From: CAYTLQ01 sp964438715
Lineage (GTDB): Bacteria > Bacteroidota > Ignavibacteria > Ignavibacteriales > Ignavibacteriaceae
NCBI GenBank assembly: GCA_964438715.1
Contig: CAYTLQ010000212.1
Span: 1 to 10,337 of the forward strand
Length of the DNA stretch: 10,337 nucleotides
Reading direction: 5' to 3'
Position numbers and translations under genes: made by a program. This document shows positions 6,450-10,337 of this stretch, one piece after another. Below the pieces are notes generated by a model. The model saw only the letters and a program-made list of their open reading frames with translations, did no database searches and was not told the origin of the DNA. Each line of letters opens with the position of its first letter. Position 1 is the stretch's first letter.

Positions 6450-7754
6450 TTACCCTAAGTTTGATACCGATTCGTCGTGTTGACTTATATCGAGGCCATC
6501 TTCCTCCTGATTAGCCGGCACGCGTATGGGAATAAGTAAATCGGTAATTTTGTAGAGCAGCCATGCACCTCCGAAAGTAAAGATTGTTACAATCAGTAAG
6601 CCAAGGAGATGAGCAAAAAATGTTTTTGTATTTCCATAGATTAGTCCAAGGTCTTTTGCAAAAATACCGGTTGCCAACATACCTGTTATTCCTCCCAAAC
6701 CGTGACAAGGAAATACATCTAGCGTATCATCGAGAGTTGATTTTGTTTTCAATCGCACGGCAATATTACTTAAAATACTGGCAACCGTACCAATGAAAAT
6801 ACTATTGCCCACGGTAACATAGCCTGCTGCGGGAGTAATTGCAACCAGACCAACAACTGCGCCAACACTTGCACCGAGGGCAGAGGGTTTTTTACCGAGC
6901 ATTGCATCAAAGAAAATCCATGCGAGTGCGGCGGCGGCTGAAGCAGTATTGGTCGTTGCAAATGCCAGAGCGGCAGTTTCGTTTGCGGCAAGGGCGCTTC
7001 CCGCATTAAAACCAAACCAGCCGAACCACAGCAGACCGGTTCCCAATAATACATAAGGAATGTTTGCGGGTGAATGTTTTTCATTTTCCAAATGTGCTTT
7101 TCGCCTGCCAAGGTACATCGCTCCTGCCAAAGCGGCAAAACCGGCAGACATGTGTACAACAGTGCCGCCGGCAAAATCGAGAACACCAAGTTTTCGTAGT
7201 AAGCCGTCAGGATGCCAGGTCATGTGGGCTAGAGGCGAATAAATGAAAATGGAAAATAATATCATAAAAAACAGATACGATGAGAAACGAACTCTTTCGG
7301 CGAACGATCCGGTGATGAGAGCAGGAGTGATAATTGCAAATTTCAATTGAAAGAGTGCAAAAACCATCAGCGGTACAGTGGGTGAAAGAGTAGGATGTGT
7401 GCTTCCGGTAACTCCGCCAAACATAAAATATGTGAAAGGATTACCAATTATTCCATTAATACTCTCTCCGAATGCAAGACTAAAACCGAAAACCACCCAC
7501 AAAATACTGACAACCCCCATTGCAATAAAACTTTGCAACATCGTAGAAATAACATTTTTCCTGCTTACCATACCGCCGTAAAAGTAGGAAAGTCCGGGTG
7601 TCATTAGCAGAACAAGTCCGGTGGCTGTTAACAGCCATGCAGTGTCGCCCGCCGAAACAGGACCGCCTTGCAAAACTGTTCCTCCGTGTTTAAATATTCC
7701 CCCAATCGAAATAACGAGTAATAACAAAAAAGCAAGTGACCAATACTTTTTCAT
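6450..7754 (-). CDS. amt: Ammonium transporter of the Amt/Mep/Rh family
   Basis: The 434-residue membrane protein shows the whole Amt fold: a hydrophobic N-terminal segment, probably a cleaved signal (about 4-22), GDTAWLL and YFYGGMVSRKN (58-67) of the first membrane spans, FQLKFAIITPALITGSFAERVRF (about 135-157), the family signature DFAGGTVVHMSAG with D193 and pore H201, WFGWFGFNAGS (243-253), and DVFPCHGLGG with the second pore histidine H351. F139 corresponds to the pore-entrance phenylalanine. The twin histidines and the aspartate are intact, so the channel should conduct. The C-terminal tail EEDGLDISQH (417-426) keeps the pattern through which PII (GlnK) proteins usually control Amt, yet no PII gene lies on either side within this window. 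It is transcribed alone, divergent from the lipoprotein operon; an 8-bp palindrome 75 bases upstream may be an operator. The ribosome binding site is weak (AGAGAG, about 12 bases before the ATG). Confidence 0.97.
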   Translation of the reverse strand: MKKYWSLAFLLLLVISIGGIFKHGGTVLQGGPVSAGDTAWLLTATGLVLLMTPGLSYFYGGMVSRKNVISTMLQSFIAMGVVSILWVVFGFSLAFGESINGIIGNPFTYFMFGGVTGSTHPTLSPTVPLMVFALFQLKFAIITPALITGSFAERVRFSSYLFFMILFSIFIYSPLAHMTWHPDGLLRKLGVLDFAGGTVVHMSAGFAALAGAMYLGRRKAHLENEKHSPANIPYVLLGTGLLWFGWFGFNAGSALAANETAALAFATTNTASAAAALAWIFFDAMLGKKPSALGASVGAVVGLVAITPAAGYVTVGNSIFIGTVASILSNIAVRLKTKSTLDDTLDVFPCHGLGGITGMLATGIFAKDLGLIYGNTKTFFAHLLGLLIVTIFTFGGAWLLYKITDLLIPIRVPANQEEDGLDISQHDESVSNLG

Positions 7755-7828
7755 AGCAGTTTATTCTCTCTTTTCTGTTTAATTATGGTAAAGTTACATC
7801 TAAAATAAGTTAATTCCCTTAAATTGTA

Positions 7829-7848
7829 ATTTTATCTAAGGATAAAAT
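7829..7848. promoter_or_regulatory. 8-bp palindrome upstream of amt, candidate operator
   Basis: ATTTTATC (7829-7836) and GATAAAAT (7841-7848) are exact reverse complements separated by the four bases TAAG. The site is 75 bases upstream of the amt start codon and about 175 bases from the divergent lipoprotein gene, so it fits an operator or promoter-overlapping site for amt. It does not match a sigma-54 promoter or a known NtrC/GlnR site that I can recognise. The region is very AT-rich, so a chance palindrome is possible. Confidence 0.35.
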
Positions 7849-7902
7849 ATAATATTTCCTAATATAATAAGGCATATTTAGAAATCAAACTAAAAATATA
7901 AG

Positions 7903-7931
7903 AATCACATCATCAAACGCTTATTGTGATT
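7903..7931. promoter_or_regulatory. Inverted repeat AATCACA/TGTGATT in the divergent region
   Basis: AATCACA at 7903-7909 and TGTGATT at 7925-7931 are exact reverse complements with a 15-base spacer. The half-site contains TCACA/TGTGA as in Crp/Fnr-family operators, but the arms are in the opposite order and too far apart for the classical TGTGA-N6-TCACA site. It lies just upstream of the candidate promoter of the lipoprotein operon and could be a binding site for a dimer or a weak hairpin. Confidence 0.25.
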
Positions 7932-7935
7932 ATCC

Positions 7936-7964
7936 TTGATTTTCAGAGCCCGCTTGGGTAATAT
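7936..7964 (+). promoter_or_regulatory. Candidate promoter of the lipoprotein-PpiC operon
   Basis: TTGATT at 7936-7941 (TTGACA-like, four of six) and TAATAT at 7959-7964 (TATAAT-like, four of six) are separated by 17 bases. A start point near 7971 would give a leader of about 50 bases. The match is modest in AT-rich DNA, so it is only a candidate. Confidence 0.3.
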
Positions 7965-8022
7965 TATAGTTTAAATTCTTTCAATACCAGATATTCAACA
8001 AGAATAAAAAATTGGAGCAGGA

Positions 8023-8862
8023 ATGCGTTTTGCTTTAAGAGAGAACCGGGCATTGTTCTTCCGGGTAAAATTAATTTTGTATTTGTTCCTGCCCATTATT
8101 TTCAACGGTTGTCTTGAACTTTATACTGTTATTACCATCAATCCTGATGGAACGGGAATGATAACAGAAAAGATATTATACAGTCCGGAAACGGTAAACA
8201 TGATAACAAGCTTTGCTCAGGAGGATGAGAAGAGATCTGGAACTTCGTCACTGTATTCCGAAGATGAACTCAAAAGCAAAGAGTCTCTCTATGGTGAAAA
8301 AGTAGTTTTTGCAGGTGTGAAAGAAGTGAAGAAGGATAGTCTTACCGGTTATGAAGCAATCTATAAATTTCAGGATATTTCAAAAGTTAAAATGATACTT
8401 AATCCGGATAAATCTCTTCCCAGTGAAGGCGAAGGAGAGGGCTCAACAGATGAAGAGCAGGTGTTAACCTTTGCATTTAAGAGAAATAAGTCTTCTGTTC
8501 TTGAAATTGATATGGGGAATCAACAGTTTAACAGTAAAGAAAAACTCAATGAAATTTCCGGGGGAGAAAATGCCGATACGCTGGGTGAAAACCTTATGCG
8601 TGCACTAACACCGTTTATGAGTTTTAAGATGGATTACCGGATACGAATAAACGGAGCAATTGAACAATCGGATGCGAAGAATCTTCAACAAAACGAAATT
8701 CCGGTATTACATATTGATCTTGCTAAATTTCTCGGCAATTTTCAGAATATAAAAGTCCTTAATGAGAAAATTTCAAAGTCGGCATCACCGGAAGAAATTT
8801 TCGAAGGTATCGAGGGCATAAAAATAAATTTTCAACAAAAAATAAAAGTACAGTTCCATTAA
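8023..8862 (+). CDS. Lipoprotein of unknown function
   Basis: The 279-residue product has a rather long basic n-region (residues 1-16), a hydrophobic core and the lipobox-like IFNGC with lipidation cysteine C30. The mature start LELYTVITINPDGTGMITEKI (31-51) resembles the opening of a lipoprotein group common in Ignavibacteria and Bacteroidota, in which a beta-strand, an N-P-D-G-x-G turn and another strand follow the cysteine. A short acidic Ser/Glu/Gly-rich stretch lies at 134-145 and probably forms a loop. No catalytic motif is visible and there are no further cysteines. The start is supported by GGAG at 8014-8017, five bases before the ATG. It is 31 bases upstream of the PpiC lipoprotein gene on the same strand, so they are probably one transcript and may act together in the periplasm. 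I cannot name a function. Confidence 0.85.
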   Translation: MRFALRENRALFFRVKLILYLFLPIIFNGCLELYTVITINPDGTGMITEKILYSPETVNMITSFAQEDEKRSGTSSLYSEDELKSKESLYGEKVVFAGVKEVKKDSLTGYEAIYKFQDISKVKMILNPDKSLPSEGEGEGSTDEEQVLTFAFKRNKSSVLEIDMGNQQFNSKEKLNEISGGENADTLGENLMRALTPFMSFKMDYRIRINGAIEQSDAKNLQQNEIPVLHIDLAKFLGNFQNIKVLNEKISKSASPEEIFEGIEGIKINFQQKIKVQFH

Positions 8863-8893
8863 CAAATCAGAAAAAAAATCGGAGAAGACCTTA

Positions 8894-10081
8894 ATGATTC
8901 GTAAAAGAAAAATGCTTTTTATTCTTCCGGCTGTTGTTTTCCTGCTCGCTGGATGTTCGCCGAAGCATTCAGAAATAGTAGTTGCAGAATACGGCGATAA
9001 AAAAGTAACAATGGGTGAATTTGAAAAAGCGTTTTCCCGGAACAGCGGGGGGATGAGCAAAAAAGATGCAGACAGTGTTAAACAATATGAAAATTTCCTC
9101 AATTTATATGTAAACTTTAAAATGAAACTTGAGGATGCAAAAGCCCGTGGTTATGATTTTGATAGCGCATTGGTGAATGAATTACTGGATTATAAGAAAA
9201 AAGTAGGGGTTACTTATATTCTCGAAAAACAATTAGTAGAGCCAAATGTCCGCCGTCTTTGGGAAATGAGAAAATTTGAGTACAGAGTCAGCCATATTAT
9301 GATTCGCCCTGATTCTACAGGAGAAGAAGGCGCCAAAATGAAGGCTCAGGCAATAATGGACAGTATAAAAGCCGGAAGAAAATTTGAAGAGCTGGTGTTT
9401 AATAATACAGCCGATAATTTTTCTAAGAATAATGGCGGTGATATTTATTATATAACTGCAGGTATGTTAATACCGGAGTTTGAAGAAGCTGTGTACAGCA
9501 CTCCTGTCGGACAAGTGTATCCTCAGGTTGTTAAAACAAAATACGGTCATCATATCATTAAGGTAACCGAAAAGAGAGAACGCATTCCGCAAATACGGGC
9601 AAGCCATATCCTTGTTGACTTTTACAACGATGCAGGTGATGTTGACTCAGTTGCCGCTCGTCAGAGAATTGATTCTGTAATTATGCGCCTGAAAAACGGA
9701 GAGGATTTCGCACTTTTGGCAAAGGAGTACTCCGATGATGCGGGCTCAAAAGAAAACGGTGGTGATCTCAATTACTTCGAACGCCGGCAGATGGTAAAGG
9801 AATTTGATGAAGCGGCTTTTAATCTGAAAGTTGGTGAAATATCACCTGTAGTAACAACATCGTACGGTTACCATATTATTAAAGTTACCGATCGCAAACC
9901 CTATCCATCGTATGATGAGGATAAGGAACGACTGAAGCTGACCTATAAACAACTGCGTTATAATAACGATTATGATACACTTACAGCGAGCTTAAAAACA
10001 AAATACGGTGTCCGGATTACTACAGAAACAGTAAACGAAATCAGTGCTTATGGCGACAGTACACGACTGAGCAATGATTAG
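8894..10081 (+). CDS. Parvulin-type (PpiC) peptidyl-prolyl isomerase lipoprotein, ends at an in-frame TAG
   Basis: The 395-residue product has a lipoprotein signal ending in LLAGC (C21) and then a SurA/PrsA-like layout: an N-terminal helical chaperone region (about 28-128), a first PpiC domain (about 131-226, SHIMIRPD ... YGHHIIKVT) and a second one (about 235-333, SHILVDF ... YGYHIIKVT). Both domains keep the GGD (181-183, 289-291) and the closing HIIKVT, marking an internal duplication. It should be an envelope chaperone/prolyl isomerase, helping secreted or outer-membrane proteins to fold. The start is supported by GGAG at 8881-8884, nine bases before the ATG, and by the signal. The frame stops at TAG 10079-10081, but the same frame remains open to the end of the window with sequence typical of the C-terminal part of this protein group. 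The called stop therefore probably truncates a longer protein, by mutation, sequence error or recoding. Confidence 0.9.
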   Translation: MIRKRKMLFILPAVVFLLAGCSPKHSEIVVAEYGDKKVTMGEFEKAFSRNSGGMSKKDADSVKQYENFLNLYVNFKMKLEDAKARGYDFDSALVNELLDYKKKVGVTYILEKQLVEPNVRRLWEMRKFEYRVSHIMIRPDSTGEEGAKMKAQAIMDSIKAGRKFEELVFNNTADNFSKNNGGDIYYITAGMLIPEFEEAVYSTPVGQVYPQVVKTKYGHHIIKVTEKRERIPQIRASHILVDFYNDAGDVDSVAARQRIDSVIMRLKNGEDFALLAKEYSDDAGSKENGGDLNYFERRQMVKEFDEAAFNLKVGEISPVVTTSYGYHIIKVTDRKPYPSYDEDKERLKLTYKQLRYNNDYDTLTASLKTKYGVRITTETVNEISAYGDSTRLSND

Positions 10082-10337
10082 ATGAAAGCCTATTGGCGTG
10101 ATAAAATGAAAGATAAGGTTGTCTATTCTTTCAACACGCGCACAGTAACTGTTGATACATTAGTCAGCAATACTATTCTGAAACCCGAATTCAGCGGCAA
10201 ATACATGTCGAAAGATGTGTTTGCCGATATGATAAAAAAACACAGCGCAGAAGTTGCATTAGAACTTGCGGCGTTTGATCTTGAAAAAGAAAATCAGGAG
10301 TTTGCCGCATTGATGGAAGAATACAAACACGGAATTT
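10082..10337 (+). CDS. C-terminal continuation of the PpiC lipoprotein after TAG (partial)
   Basis: Directly after the TAG, in the same frame, an ATG opens 85 codons that run off the window. The product begins MKAYWRDKMKDKVVYSFNTR, has a TVTVDTL strand, then a long helical part ending in LEKENQEFAALMEEYKHGI. In SurA-like PpiC proteins of the Bacteroidota, a stretch of the form EFxxLMxEYxxGI sits near the C-terminus after the parvulin domains, so this looks like the rest of the preceding gene and not an independent one. It has no signal peptide and no clear Shine-Dalgarno sequence; if it is expressed separately, translation must restart at the TAG-ATG junction. It is incomplete at the right edge. 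Confidence 0.7.
   Translation, partial: MKAYWRDKMKDKVVYSFNTRTVTVDTLVSNTILKPEFSGKYMSKDVFADMIKKHSAEVALELAAFDLEKENQEFAALMEEYKHGI

Noticed and set aside
6770..7189. 139-codon minus-strand frame inside amt
   Set aside because: Overlaps the ammonium-channel frame, which has all signature residues; the alternative translation is Leu/Pro/Cys-rich without family features.
7755..8022. Sigma-54 promoter for amt
   Set aside because: No TGGCAC-N5-TTGC-like sequence found on either strand by eye.
8894..10081. Genome-wide TAG reassignment as the cause of the split PpiC gene
   Set aside because: TAG terminates two other genes in the window (NUDIX at 3321 and asparaginase at 4318) at natural C-termini.

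Overview
The window most likely comes from the Ignavibacteria/Chlorobi side of the Bacteroidota (FCB) group. It encodes a protein with a C-terminal type IX secretion (T9SS) sorting domain, a DUF6029-type outer-membrane barrel, a multi-PpiC lipoprotein of the kind common in Ignavibacteria, and a NUDIX/isoaspartyl-peptidase pair. Base composition is AT-rich. Several genes have recognisable Shine-Dalgarno sequences, which fits Ignavibacteria better than Bacteroidia. The lineage is an inference from family content, not from a marker gene.

Layout. A GC-rich inverted repeat lies at the left edge (1-45), followed by AT-rich non-coding DNA. On the minus strand, a TlpA-like thiol-disulfide oxidoreductase (2301-1801) is followed 14 bases later by a DUF6029 outer-membrane protein (1786-254), forming a two-gene unit. 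After a gene-poor 536-base stretch, a plus-strand unit holds a NUDIX hydrolase with no ATG/GTG/TTG at a sensible position (best start ATA at 2838) and an N-terminally anchored isoaspartyl peptidase/asparaginase (3331-4320). It converges on a minus-strand five-heme cytochrome c with a T9SS sorting domain (6273-4372). Upstream of that, also on the minus strand, is an Amt-family ammonium channel (7754-6450); a 12-bp-stem hairpin lies between the two. A divergent intergenic region (7755-8022) with two inverted repeats separates amt from a plus-strand pair: a lipoprotein of unknown function (8023-8862) and a lipoprotein with two parvulin (PpiC) domains (8894-10081).

How the genes work together. 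Most products act in the envelope or outside the cell: disulfide chemistry plus an outer-membrane barrel, a surface-directed cytochrome suited to extracellular electron transfer, an exported peptidase, an ammonium channel, and lipoprotein folding factors. The NUDIX protein is the only clearly cytosolic product.

Most notable points. The PpiC gene reads into an in-frame TAG at 10079-10081, and the same frame stays open for 85 more codons that look like the missing C-terminal part of the same protein. The NUDIX gene lacks a canonical start although its catalytic motif is perfect. The cytochrome combines five CXXCH sites with a T9SS domain. The barrel protein's only mature cysteines form one pair, and its neighbour is a CXXC oxidoreductase. 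No phage, CRISPR, tRNA, rRNA or transposase gene was seen.
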